From Powellomyces hirtus (Eukaryota; Chytridiomycota; Chytridiomycetes; Spizellomycetales; Powellomycetaceae): DNA of 64,000 nucleotides. Both the position numbers and the translations under genes were made by a program. The notes under the pieces are model-generated. The model made no database searches and had not been told where the DNA came from. It saw nothing but the letters and a program-made list of their open reading frames with translations. The stretch covers positions 124,001 to 188,000 of the forward strand of contig JAHLKG010000031.1 in NCBI GenBank assembly GCA_025526995.1. Reading direction: 5' to 3'. Of this stretch, positions 36,039-47,532 are shown one piece after another. Position 1 is the stretch's first letter. Each line of letters starts with the position of its first letter.

Positions 36039-37043
36039 CCTTTATTATTGTATTGTAATATGCGCCCTCGACAGCGTTTCGTCGTGATGTATATGCGAAA
36101 TGCGAGATGACTGAGAGCAATGCGGCGTGTCAAGATGTCAGTGATGATTAGAGACAAAAACTAACAGATGCAAGACGGGTAGTTTCGACAAAAACACAAA
36201 CATACACACTATGGGTCCCGAGTCTGTTGTTGCTCTGAAGGGCAGAAGAACAAGGGTGTTTGTTGCAACGGGAGAGTTATTTGAGTTAAGTTAAGTTATA
36301 CTATTCCCCACTATATCTTCAATGGGCGGCGGGGAATGACGGAAAGACTCAGCACGCGCGAAGTCGACGAATTCGATTGAATGACGACGCGGCCAGCGCG
36401 TGCATGTGCAACTCAACCCTATCAAAAATGCGTTGTTGATGAATCATAAAAGACTCGACTGAAGAAGAAGGACATCGTTGATATTTTTGTAATGACGTTG
36501 CAGCTTTGGACACGAGGGGTAACATTAACATTGGCATCGCTCCACCTCCGATAATCCACACCTACATCTTCAAGTAACACCACACTTTCCAACAATGTGC
36601 GACACTGTGAAGGAATATCCCATGTGGAATTCCGGGGAAAATATCACCAATATCAACAATCAAAAGTTCTACTGCCAGGATTCTCTACACATAAAGAGCT
36701 CCGCCTTGCCTCTCTTTCTCTCCAAAGCAGTAGATCGATACACACATATATGTGACAAATAAAGAATTCAACAACCGAGCGTATCCCCTTTCTCCAGCAC
36801 GATGTGCTTTCCTCAAGGTTCATCGCGGCGTCGCTTGGCACCACAAGTTTCTCTTGCCGTCTCTTTTGGTTTTGTGGTGAAAAAGAAAAAGGGTGGGACA
36901 GCGCCTGAAGAATGCCGTGAGTAAAAACGCCGCCACAGATCGTTGCTTTCCCCCTTGCATGCTCGCCGATGGTCTTTGCTCTCGCCGTGGTTCCATGCAA
37001 GTTCTTGGACACGTGGGGGATGTTGTGATCGCGCCGCTTCCCC
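36039..37043. other. Intergenic region, no supported gene
   Basis: About 1 kb between the start of the DUF1769 gene and the end of the SAP/SAM gene. Some short open frames occur on both strands without any recognisable domain. Confidence 0.5.
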
Positions 37044-39394
37044 TCACAGGAACTTACCGACTGGGGCCTTAGGCGTGCCCAGCACCGGCATCTTCGGCTT
37101 GGCGGCTGCTACTCCTGACCGGGTGGTGCGGGTGCTAAATTGGGAGAGGCAGAGGGTGAGGTGGTCAGGGAATGAATGGTCAGAAACTCCGACACTCTAC
37201 TTACCTGACGCGTGGTTTGGCAGGAGTGGCCTGGAATGTCCCCACCGAAGACTTGTTGCCCTCGGCGTTAGACGCGAATGCGACGCTCGACTTTGCAAAG
37301 AATTTGCTGCTAGCAGCCGGTTTGATCACTGAGCGAGCGGCAGACGCAGCCGTGGAAGCCACAAGGGTCGAAGAAAGACCCGTGGAGGTCACCGATCGTC
37401 TTTTCTTGACCACTTCCTCTTCAGGCGTCGTCTCTTTAGCCTTCTCGTCCGGTTTCATGCCTGCAACCCTTGATGCACGTGGAGCACTCAGACGCGAGGA
37501 CGCCGCAGCTTGAACTCCCACAGTCGGCTTCACGACAGTGGTCGCCATGGCGGACTTGCTGTTAACGGTCGACGTGGTGGCAAAACTCATGCGTTTAGGG
37601 GTCGCGACCGCGGGCGCCGGCTTCGGGGCCACGCTGGTGGCCAGAACGCGTTTCCGAAGGGGGTCGAGTTTAGCGGGATGTCGCTGCGGAAGATGAGACG
37701 CCGCTGCAGTTGTCGTCTCCGTTTTGCCAAGGCGCGTCAGGAGAGGGGTGGTAGGTCTAGCTACTGAGGTAGCAGATCGGCGCTTTTCGGGGGCGGGAGC
37801 AGCACCGCCGAGGGAGAGGCTGCCCAACTCTTCCATGAGGGACTGGATGTTGTCAACCGACACCGAGATGTTCACGTGTCCCGGCGGTGTGGCGCCTTTC
37901 GAATCATCACCAAAGTGTTCTGCACGGGTAAAGAAGTTGTGAGTTTCAAAAATGCTAAAGAAAATGGTTCTCTCATCAAGCTCCTCACATACTTTTCACA
38001 GCCAAGCAAAAGCGGATGGCGGTCCCTGCCGTCACTCCCATTCCTCGCAAGGTGTCGACGGTCAGCTCCTGGACGAGTGTCCAGTCGTTCAGCTCTTCCT
38101 TCTCAAAAATAGCCTCAAGAATCATAAAATTGTTCTCCGCAAGGAATGCAGAGATTGGCATGCGTTCTACACAATGTGACATGTTGGCTGGTTATCCGAA
38201 ATGCAGAAATTCATCGTCTTCTTACCACCGACTGAGAGGTTGGCGCGCGGTTCTGGTGAGTTGTTCAGAGTCATTAAGGTCACGTCGGGTTCAGCCGCTG
38301 ATGCAATATCTGCCACGGGCGAGGCTGTGTTGCGGTCAGAAGCCGCATCGGCAAAGTGAACATCATTTCCAATATCCTTCTTCCCATTCTTCGAAACATC
38401 ATCGCAGTGGTCATTCAAATCCTGGTCAGTGACCATCTGTTCGACAATGTCATTAATTGCCTGTTCATTGACGGCTGGGGCAGGTGCAGCCTGGACGGTG
38501 GCGGCCTTTGATCTCGATCCTCGTTTCGGCTTCGCGATTTCGGTTTCAGTATTGGCTATGTCGGATGATAGTGGTATCTCCGGGTATAGAGATGGCGGTT
38601 GCGCGTCTTTTGGAGGGATGATGTCCGCTTCCATAAGGCTAGGTGCCGTGTTTTTCTCGACGGACTTTTCAGGGTCCTCAACGACGGCAGCGTCCTTTTC
38701 GGTCGCTGCTTTGCTTCTGGAGCCACGAGTAGACCGCGCGCTGGTGCGCACAAGCGGCGGGCGCTGTTCTTCAACAGCTTCAAACACCGGTGATGCTACT
38801 TTCTGGTCTGCTGGTTCTTCATTGGCGGTGGTCGCCGGTCCCTCAACAGCCTCGGGTAGCACAGCTTCCGTTATACTATTCGCGCTACAGTCTCCCATGA
38901 CCTCCTTCGCTGCTTTCCTCCTGCTGCTCCTCTTGGTTCCCTTTTCCAATACGGCTGCATTCTCAGCCGCATTTTCCTTACTGCACGCGTCCTCTTCGGT
39001 AACTTCCTTGCTTTCAACGAGATTGGTGGATGCGATTTTCTCATCGGTACCGCTTTTGGCTCCGGTACTGGGGTACCCTGGGAACTCGACTGTGGAAACA
39101 TTGTCGTCCTGCGAGGAGAGCACGGACGGCTTGGGCTGGTTCTCCAAAGCAGTCTGGTACGCCAATAACGACAAGCGCATTTGGTGCGAGGTCTTAAAAA
39201 AAAATCAGGGCGTAGGTTGAGTGAACTCCACCATGAAGGGCGAAAGCATGATGCGATCTTGGGGGAACGCCATCGTATACCTTTTTACTCATTCCTTTCA
39301 ACCCCAATTCCCTGATGCGGGCTTGAAGCTGTGCTCTGTTCATGTTTTCCAGTTCCTGTGAATGTCGCAGGGACTCGGGTGTAGAATCCTGCAT
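37044..39394 (-). CDS. SAP-like and SAM-domain nuclear protein, unknown
   Basis: Five exons: 39281..39394, 38226..39192, 37993..38166, 37205..37919, 37044..37134, total 686 residues. Residues about 13-50 (LENMNRAQLQARIRELGLKG plus SHQMRLSLL) resemble a SAP DNA-binding helix pair. Residues 50-360 are acidic and disordered but contain three basic units, TKRSSRRKAAKE, RGSRSKAATEK and RGSRSKAATVQ. Residues about 362-420 form a SAM-like domain (ISAFLAENNFMILEAIFEKE, LTVDTLRGMGV). The C-terminal 260 residues are Ser/Ala/Lys/Thr-rich with TPK and SP motifs. Intron 1 uses a TTTAAG acceptor. The last exon ends GKFL with a TGA next to a possible further donor (gtaagt), so the C-terminus could be longer. 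A chromatin or chromosome role is inference. Confidence 0.7.
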
Positions 39395-41208
39395 CGTGGC
39401 TAGATGTAATTTTGAGAGAGTTTGTCTGCCTCTCCGTAATGACTGTCATTGTTGGGGTGCAGGGCGCGTCTGTCCGTTTCCATCGGACGACACAACAGTC
39501 ACGGCATGGTCGACTTGTCCAGTCTTGGGCCCTTCGAGAAGCAGTATATCATGCCCTTATTCATAGTGGTTTTTCATTCTTATTTTCCTAGGGTGGACCG
39601 AAGTCCGATGAACCAAAGGAAGGAAGGTTCATGTGTACGAAAAAAAAATAGAGCCAATCCCACACGTTGGGTCGGCTCCCACACCCCCACACCCTTACAG
39701 AACCTTCCTCCAACACTAACATAAGTTCCACCCCGCAGTACTACCATACAGAACCCCCGGGGAAACCATGGAGCGACGAGCAGTAGAACAGGTATGAAGC
39801 AAATAGGCTGAACAAATAGTGCGAGAGGGGGCTATAGGGCGCACCTGGGAATGGGCGTAGTTTGCATGCGCCACGCGAGCCAACAGGAGGGACTGCGCGT
39901 GCAGTTGACAAGCTTTTGCTTAACCTGATCTGCCTGCCAAATCGAATCAATTGCCGACATGTTTTACCCATTCGCATCTCTTCTGGGGTTTTTTTTTAAT
40001 CTAATGCGAAGCCGGTTGGCACATGCCCGCACGGTGACCGCACTGGGCCCGTATGTTTGTATCGTTGATTTGAAGACAGACGAGGGAGGGGCGTGCTGTT
40101 TAATAAAACCAAAGTCCACGCGTCACACGAAAGGAGGTTCCCCTGAAGCGTTTCCTTCACATGCGCTTACTAGTCCGTTCTCCTTTGAAGTCTCCCATCT
40201 CCATCTCTCCATCTCACCCACCATCCAAACCAGGATCCTACCAACTGGAACCATGTTTTACCCACGGGCAATGCGGACCATCCATCCTCTCTGTTAGATA
40301 AACGGGAGCTCTTCCCAAAGAATTATCTTGGGGTGGACAGTACCAGAAAAATCTGTATCCGTGAGAGTAACTCAGGCCTGGCCAGTTTTGAGTGACTTGC
40401 ATCGGCACGGATGGTTACTGTCGTTAACCCACCCCCCTACAATGGAAACATGGGATATTCTGTGGACATGGCCGGCTCAGGGTGGTTCCCTGTGACCGAC
40501 TGGAACCTCAGTCTTAACACATTTTTTTTCCGCTTCTCAACCATATATCTATTGGTTGCATTATAAACAAAGGCCAAAGACTGAAAGTAGCCCCTGCCAT
40601 GGATAGTGTACCCAGCCGGTGGTCCGGGTGGGAATCCTGCAGACATAGTTCGCATTTCGTGCCATTTCCTGATGCCATCCATGTTCCCAGCCCACCCGAC
40701 GCGTGTACCGACGTGTCCAAACAGGACATAAAGTTTAAACGAATGATAGGAACATCATCGCACAGGTACAGATAATGACCCCACCCATGGACATATGTGA
40801 ACACTTGAAAACAGCGTGGGCGGTCCATACAGCTGACAGGCAGCTGACCGGCGGGGTGGCCGTCACTTCTCTTCTTGAATTTGGCGGGTCGGCTCCTTCT
40901 AGATGATCACTGCCGGACACCCTTTGAAAGGCTGCAGTTATTTTTGATCTTGATGATATGTTGACTTTTCGTTTCTTTCTTCAATCATGCCCTATGCTTT
41001 TCGATTAGTCTGAGGCTGAAGTTCCTCAAGCGGTTTGAACTGATGATTATGCATTTCTCTGTAGTTGTTAATTACTCCTTTGAACAGTCAATGCCCTGAA
41101 TTACATATATTACAATCAATTCCTAGGAACATCTTAGAGAATGAACACATGCAAACACTACTACTGCATACGGTAGCACCTCATCGCGTCTCATAAAAGT
41201 ATGCCATT
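39395..41208. other. Intergenic region, no firmly supported gene
   Basis: 1.8 kb. Around 40437-40920 three minus-strand frames overlap, each with a few coding-like phrases (AGYTIHGRGYFQSLAFVYN; HGWGHYLYLCDD), but I could not join them by splicing and recognise no family. Elsewhere nothing stands out. Confidence 0.45.
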
Positions 41209-41895
41209 TTAGATCCTCTTCGCAATTCCCAACGGACGACTGCACCGCGGGCAAGAGTGCGCGACATCGCGAAGTGAGTCCGAGCAGAAGGGGATGAAGC
41301 AGCATCCCAGGAAACAACCAAACAGACAGCAGCCAGCGGATGACAACCAAGTGACAAGTCCGGTCTCTGGCTTGGTGACGGTTGTCACAAGGACCTTGCA
41401 GTAGGGGCAGACTATCACGGTAGGACCGGTTTGGAGGTTCACGAGGGGCTGATTTGTTGTGTAGGCGACCTGAGTGGTGGTACCGACCGGGTAGGCTTGC
41501 GGTGTTCCCGGTGTTCCGATCTGCGGTTGGCCGGGGTACGGAGCATACTGCTGCTGCTGCTGCTGCGAGTAGACTTGAAGCGGGACGGCGGGTTGTGCCC
41601 CGTAAGGGACCTGCTGAGCCAGCTTCTGCTGCTCGAGGTGTTGCTGATGCGCAAGCTCTTGTTGGTGAATGGCCTGAGGCATGGTGTGCTGCGGGTGTTG
41701 CTGAGTTGGGTGCTGCATCTGTTGCTCGTGGTGCAGATGCTGTTGGTACTGGTACTCTTGCAAAGGCTGTTGCGGCATTGCAAGCTGCTGCTGTTGAGGA
41801 GTTACGGAACCGGATGCGGAAGCATTGGTTGCGTAGGCGGGTGGACCGTTGAGAGACGCAGGGTCAGCAAGAGGAGTTCGCTTCTCGTCAGCCAT
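41209..41895 (-). CDS. LITAF-domain membrane protein
   Basis: 228 residues, single exon. The C-terminal 70 residues are a LITAF (SIMPLE-like) domain: CPYCKVLVTTVTK, then a Cys/Phe-rich hydrophobic stretch AGCCLFGCFLGCCFIPFC that dips into the membrane, then HSCPRCSRPLG. The two CPxC knuckles bind one zinc and the hydrophobic insert anchors the domain to the cytosolic face of endosomes and lysosomes in animal relatives. The N-terminal 150 residues are Gln/His/Pro-rich with Q5 and Q6 runs and PPAY and YPGQP motifs, which in animal LITAF recruit NEDD4 ligases and ESCRT proteins. The start was chosen as the first Met ahead of the Pro-rich region (MADEKRTP). Function in this organism is inferred from the family. 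Confidence 0.9.
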   Translation of the reverse strand: MADEKRTPLADPASLNGPPAYATNASASGSVTPQQQQLAMPQQPLQEYQYQQHLHHEQQMQHPTQQHPQHTMPQAIHQQELAHQQHLEQQKLAQQVPYGAQPAVPLQVYSQQQQQQYAPYPGQPQIGTPGTPQAYPVGTTTQVAYTTNQPLVNLQTGPTVIVCPYCKVLVTTVTKPETGLVTWLSSAGCCLFGCFLGCCFIPFCSDSLRDVAHSCPRCSRPLGIAKRI

Positions 41896-42289
41896 ATTTT
41901 GGTTTGGATGTTTGGAATTTGGAACTGGCTTTCGAAGAAATGCGTTGCTTTTAGAGGGAAGAGAATACCCTTTGCCTCCTTCAGCCGAAAGTGAGAACGA
42001 AAGGAGCGCGCAAAACGGCCGCAGTGGCTGTGTAGGTGATGTGTGCGCCTTGTTTCCAGTCTTGGCGCGCTCCGAAATCACGGTCTCTGGTACTGCACTG
42101 AAGAAGTGGTTCGAAGTTTTTATACAGCAAATAATGTGGCATTGAAAAGATGGTTGAGATACATATGGGAAGCTAGACAAATAAATATATGCAGCTGAAA
42201 GCTGCAGTTTCCCTACCATTGTAAATAATCGGGCGCATTTTTTATGAGAGACAATCGAACATCTTGCTGGACAAACCCAAACGATCCAC
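41896..42289. other. Intergenic region
   Basis: 394 bp upstream of the LITAF gene and downstream of the next minus-strand gene. No feature beyond a presumed promoter. Confidence 0.5.
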
Positions 42290-42748
42290 TCAATCGGCGA
42301 GCGCGTCGATAACGGCCGCAACGACTTCCCCAAGTGATCCGATGATCTCAACCGCAACCCAGACAGCCATTGTGTCGGCGGTCGAAGAGCGTTTTGACCG
42401 TCTTTTGGGTTTTTTCGCTTTCGGAGCGGGTCGTGAAGAACCGGCAGCATCCCTGTCTGGTGGCGAGAAGACCGGGGGAATACGAGCAACTGCGTATTTG
42501 TCTGCTGACGGAACAGCCTGTTTCAAATCCCCAGGTGGGCGATAGGGCAGAGGAGGTGGGCCGACTAACGGGTCGTGATGTGACGTTGTGGACAGATCAA
42601 TGCGTGAGGCGGAACGAGGGGTGTATGCGGGCAGGTCCAGGGATGAGTGGTCAGTGCATAATAAGTTCGAAGCTGAGGATCTGGACATGTCAGCACGTGG
42701 ACGGAAGGGCGGGATCGGTTGGACTTGAAAGCTGTGTTTCTCGACCAT
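42290..42748 (-). CDS. Proline-rich small protein, unknown
   Basis: 152 residues from ATG 42748. An upstream in-frame Met would add 29 residues rich in Ser/His, but the inner Met (ACAATGGTC) has the better context. Layout: Pro/Ser/Arg-rich N-terminus with LDLPAYTPR and VGPPPLPYRPP, a basic patch KAKKPKRRSKRSS (about 113-126), and a hydrophobic amphipathic C-terminus MAVWVAVEIIGSLGEVVAAVIDALAD read as two pieces. A basic patch before a terminal hydrophobic helix suggests a peripheral or tail-anchored membrane protein. No family recognised. Uninterrupted frame and proline motifs make it likely real. Confidence 0.5.
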   Translation of the reverse strand: MVEKHSFQVQPIPPFRPRADMSRSSASNLLCTDHSSLDLPAYTPRSASRIDLSTTSHHDPLVGPPPLPYRPPGDLKQAVPSADKYAVARIPPVFSPPDRDAAGSSRPAPKAKKPKRRSKRSSTADTMAVWVAVEIIGSLGEVVAAVIDALAD

Positions 42749-43150
42749 TGTTGGTGTGTGGGTCGGTAAGTACAAAGATATATGCGGGTTGGAGGATTGG
42801 AGTGAGTGAAATATATATGTTGGGCAGCGAGGCATGAGGCGGTATGTGTGTTCCCTTTTAAATTGTTCAGTAGTGACAGGGCGCGCTTCCCAACATCTCA
42901 GATGAGGCAGTGCTCTTTTGGCTGTGTGAGGAGGTGTGAAACGCGTGAGCTCGCATGGCCTTGAGGCTGGTTGACAGACTCCGCCCTAAAAACGGCTGCA
43001 AGAGTCCCATTCGATTTTCATTGTTGCTATCTTTAGATACCAGTTTGTTTTGAGACTTTATTGATGACAGAACGATGAGCAAGGGAAGCTGCTGATGATT
43101 ATGATGATGACCAAACAGGCACACGCGCTATTTACGCTGTTCGCGTGCGG

Positions 43151-43158
43151 ATATAAAG
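43151..43158 (+). promoter_or_regulatory. TATA box of the secreted Cys/Met protein gene
   Basis: ATATAAAG lies 54 nt upstream of the ATG at 43212, a normal TATA-to-start distance for a short 5' UTR. Confidence 0.55.
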
Positions 43159-43211
43159 CGGCCTTCCAACCGTGCACGCACACACTCAGGCGTTCAGCAA
43201 TATTTTCAATC

Positions 43212-43924
43212 ATGTCAAACTTCAACATAAGGTCTTTCATCTTCGCCACGATTCTTGTCGCATCACTCTTAAACGAAGTATCAGCCGACGCAGCCGCGCT
43301 GACCGCCCTCTGTACGACCTACCCCAAAATCCCCGCCTGCGACCTCTACGCCAGCTGCACGTCACAAAGTCGAACCTCCGGCCCCTGCGACACGCTTTCT
43401 CTCACTGTTTCGGCATGCGCGGATCCTCTTGCTTTGGGCGCATCGCAATGCACGTCCGCCAACACCGCCGGTGGGACAGCCGTTCCGTCCCTTCCGACGG
43501 CGAAAGACGCGAGTGGATTTGTGGCGAGCATCTGCATGGAGATGCCGGACATGAGCGACTGTCAGGGTGCTAATGCCTGTCCACCCCGCAATACCACAAC
43601 GCTCGTCTCGGATTGCAAGTCACTGTCGGTTTATGGAGCGCTTTGTCTTGAGATGCCCAATATGAATCAGGTGAGGGAACACCGAACCCGAGAGACGTCT
43701 TTCCAACATTTTCTCTCTAAAGCAACAGAATATCTTTTCCCTGTTAGTGCACTACTGTATGGAAGACGTTTTGCAGCAGCAATGCAAACATAGGGCCCTA
43801 CTGTGGTCCTGTCGTGCCCGGAAGTGGATCGGGAAGCCCAAACAGCGGGTCGCCATCTTCTTCAGCCGCCAACTTGTTTGTAGCAGTCTCGCTGGCATTG
43901 CTCGTCTTTTTCACAAATTTCTAG
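43212..43924 (+). CDS. Secreted, probably GPI-anchored Cys/Met-rich protein
   Basis: Two exons, 43212..43670 and 43748..43924, total 211 residues. Residues 1-25 are a signal peptide (SFIFATILVASLLNEVSA). The mature part has about 16 Cys in spaced pairs and two copies of a motif, SICMEMPDMSDC and ALCLEMPNMNQC. The tail is Gly/Ser-rich (GSGSGSPNSGSPSSSAA), followed by a hydrophobic end VAVSLALLVFFTNF, the pattern of a GPI signal. Met- and Cys-rich CxEMPxMxxC repeats could bind copper; similar extracellular repeats precede fungal copper transporter domains, but there is no transporter here. The metal role is inference. A TATA box and start context support expression. Confidence 0.75.
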
Positions 43925-44523
43925 AGCTACCTGCGTGGAATATCATGAATTTTCAATTCTCATGCCTTTCGATCTTATGGCGTTGAGAACTTGAGAGGAG
44001 ATAAATGTAGTTATACACCTCTGTGTTGGTCTGCGTTCATCTTTGCACGTGCGTCCATCTGGACATCGAGCACTTGTGCCGCTGCTACCATTTTGTCATC
44101 ACATTTCCGGACATCCTGATATTTGAAGCAACTCGCTCACAATCGCACACATTGTTTTACATCGTTGTAATGATATCTAGTGGAGGGCAAAACCATCCAA
44201 CAGTGGGGGAGGCGTGCGGGGAACTCTTGTATCAACCACATTACTTGCAAACGCCACTAAGTATTGTACATGTCACGACTCTCAGACGCGTGCTGGTCAT
44301 CTGGTCCTGCAAATTGGCGTTAATGTTGTTTCGTCAGTCAGTCAGTAGTACGATTTTTATCAATATTTTTTTTTCCTTCTATTTATTATCGTTATTCTTA
44401 TTCTCCAACGTTGTGGGTACCCCGCCTTTCCACAAACCTTTTCCCCAGTTCGGTTCCTGCACGAACTTGTACCCCACTTCGAAATTAGACATCTTCATTT
44501 GCACAAAGTAATTTAACATCACA
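43925..44523. other. Intergenic region
   Basis: About 600 bp between the secreted protein and the SLC25 gene. Open frames are short and AT-rich toward the right. No feature recognised. Confidence 0.5.
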
Positions 44524-46779
44524 ATGGCGGAACCAATGGAAAGCGCGTTCGCTACTGACGTGCATGGTCATTCGGCGCTGGGTTTGGATTTTGCGGCTGG
44601 GATTGTAGGAGGTATGGCATAGCACTTTACCTTGAGTGTTCGAACTATTGCATTCTTGGGGTGTGAAACTCACTTTGATTTTTTTTTCATTTTTTTGCTC
44701 AAGGGTAAGCATTCCGACGCGGCCATTCTTCGTAGCACTTGCATTGGGCGATGACTGATCGTTTAGTTTATGACCTATGCAGATGTGCCGGAGTTCTAGC
44801 AGGGCACCCGTTGGTAAGAGCGCGGCTCATTCTCCTGGCATATTAAGTTGCGTCGCCCCTGACACAGTGTTCTAATGTGTCTTTAGGATACGATAAAGTG
44901 AGTGGTGAGGTGGTGTGAATAGCGGGTTGGCCGAAGAGCAGGTGGGAATTGGGTTGGTATAGGGGAGGACCGGAGATGGTGTACGAAGAAAAGGTGGTGA
45001 AGTTTTGAAGATGGAACAAAAGGGATGGAAGGAGACGTAAGACTGACAAGAAGCGCGGGTGAAGCGGTCGCATCATGAAACAGTAAGCGGTTTACGTTGA
45101 AGCGGAAGTGGTGTAAACCAAAGGTGGATGGAAAACGCTGTATGGACAGGACGATTGCGATTGGGTTCAGCAGCAGAATGGAGCTTGTTGAGACGACTGG
45201 GAACGATGAAGGGATCAGACTGGGTCGAATAAAGCTGGCAGATGGAGCGTGTCTTCAGCGCCAACATTGTTCAGTTTCATATTCGACGTCCCTGTCGTTG
45301 GGTAGCCCTTGGATGATATCCGAGCACGATGCTTGGTTATGGTGACATGGGTTACGAACATCAACTTCTGTCGAGTGAGAGATCGCTGACATGATAATAT
45401 CCGGGCCGATGGGATCAGTCTTAAATGTTCAAGTCCACCGCTGACCTTCTGTCTTCCTACGTGTTCAGAGTCCGATTACAAAGTCAAACACCAGGGGGTG
45501 GAAGATACCGGGGCACGTTTCATTGCCTAACAAGCATTGTTCGGGAAGAGCAGGTATGGCCCAAATAAGCGAGCATGATGTATTCTGCGCGTATCGTGGT
45601 GGCACTGACAGCTTTCTCCACAACAATAGATGAGAGGGCTATACAAGGGAATGGCGTCTCCACTAGCAGGCGTAGCAGTGATAAATAGTCTGCTATTCGG
45701 GGTGTACGGCTTTTTCCTGCGACATATTGGCAGTGGAGAGGATTCCGTACTAAGCATAGCAGCCGCTGGATCGGCTTCCGGTTTCGTGAACGCGTTCTTC
45801 AGGTAAAGATATGAGAAATCTTCAAATGGCTTCTTGATGGCAAAACGATTGCTGAACGTACATCATCCATGTATTCACGTATTAGCTTTATATTGTTTCC
45901 TCCGCATCCAGCTGTCCTATGGAACTCGGTGCGTTTCATCTTTATTCTGTGATGGTTCGCGATTCGACGGAAGATTCCTGACAACAGTTGTGTTATCTTT
46001 ACAAACGAAATAGTGAAAATCCGGCTACAAAATCAGAGGGAAAAGGCCATACCGCAACCGGGGGTGCCGATATATAAAGGGCCATTAGACTGCATGAAGC
46101 AGGTCAGCATCCCAGCTCTGAACATGCCCCGGGTACCTTTTTCGCATTGCGTTCTCAACTCCCTCTTTCTACCTTTTTGGTAGATTTATAGAACTGCGGG
46201 AATACGCGGGTATTATCGGGGACTGGGATGCACGCTGATACGAGAAACGCCAAGTTACGGAGGTATGTCGCTCAACAACGACGAGCGCGTCTGGCCCGCT
46301 CTGGTTGCATCCCGTGTATTCACGCCATCCTCCTCTTTCCCATCAGCCTATTTCGCGTCTTATGAAATGCTTTGTCGAATGCTCGTGCCGGAAGGAGACA
46401 CCAACGGGCAACCCTCTCCGACGCTCTTGTTTGCGGGAGGGCTTGCAGGTGTCATTGCTTGGCTGAGCACGTACCCGTTTGACGTGATAAAAACGCGGTT
46501 ACAATCAGGTATGTCCCGGAACAGAACCCTCTCCACCTACCCTGGGCCAACGTACTAGTCTTGATTGTCTCTGTTTCCTTTATTATAGTGGAAAATGAAG
46601 TGAACCCTCGCTACCGCAACACCCTTCACTGTTTCAAATCCATCGTCCGAACAGAAGGCTGGCGCGTGTTGTTCTCGGGATGGGGTGCGACCGCTATCAG
46701 AGCATTCCCGACCAACGCGGCGACGTTCTATGCCGTCTCCTGGACAAAAAATGCTCTAACGGGGATCTTTGACGATTGA
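44524..46779 (+). CDS. Mitochondrial carrier (SLC25 family), 11 exons
   Basis: Inner-membrane solute carrier, 308 residues. Exons: 44524..44611, 44704 (one base), 44783..44813, 44887..44897, 45469..45553, 45630..45802, 45912..45928, 46014..46102, 46184..46262, 46347..46508, 46589..46779; the total of 927 bases keeps frame. The three carrier repeats are clear: AGIVGGCAGVLAGHPLDTIKVRLQ (first repeat, split over five exons), SCPMELVKIRLQNQ (second), and YPFDVIKTRLQS (third), each followed by the GxxxxYRG/LFSGW helix. CPMELVKIRLQ places it near the carnitine/basic amino-acid carriers (SLC25A20, A29, A45-48), but the substrate is unknown. Without the single-base exon the first repeat would not stay in frame with consensus length. 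The fourth intron is 571 nt, far longer than the others. Confidence 0.88.
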
Positions 46780-47532
46780 GCTGCTTGAACCACCATATAC
46801 CACATTCATAGAGAAAAGAAAACCTAGGCCAGCTTGAATGCCAAACTCGCCCGAAAAGCGCGGCTGCGAACGTGCGAGCTACCCCTTCCGCCTGTACTGA
46901 AGGACAGACACCATGGATTCGAAGGCCGTTCCCTTGGAGCCTCCAAGGCCACTGCATGCTGCGAACATTCTTGCTCTTGCGACCACTCTTTTGGCAGAGA
47001 CGCTCTTCAAATCCCAACATTTTGTAGCTTTCGCGGTCTTGTTAGAAGAAAGGGATTCATTTGCATACCACCATCGTTCATGCCCGATACCACAAATACA
47101 TATTTATCTGCTCTCTCACATGTCACTTTCTTTTTGGCGTGGAAGCGTGCGCGACTACTCTCATCTGTTGAAGCAAAACAAAATGTCCTCGCCATAGCGC
47201 CGTGTCATACAGATAGTACTAGCCATCGGCTGACAATGATGACTCGGCGGGCAGAACCCGCCGGGAACGCGATGAGAAGACGGACCAGTCTGATGGGCCA
47301 ATCGTCCTCGACACGGTTTGCGGGCCCCACGTGAAAAGTACCCGCCGCCGGCACGGCGGCCAAACTCAGTAAACTCACCTTACTCAATACTGAAAGTGGA
47401 GGTGCAAAACGGTCCTCGGTTCGCCGTAATAGCCTACCTCATACGTAACTAATTAGCAAAGAATCAATACATGTTTTGCCTGTCAGTCCGATATTGCAGA
47501 AAGCTATTTTATTTATTGCTATTCCTATCTCA
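46780..47532. other. Convergent intergenic region
   Basis: About 750 bp between the ends of the SLC25 gene and the next minus-strand gene. No gene supported. Confidence 0.5.

Noticed and set aside
36653..37012. Extra exon after the SAP/SAM gene
   Set aside because: A donor-like gtaagt exists near the stop, but the downstream frame is not coding-like.
40437..40920. Possible small membrane protein on the minus strand
   Set aside because: Three overlapping frames could not be joined by splicing and show no family signature.
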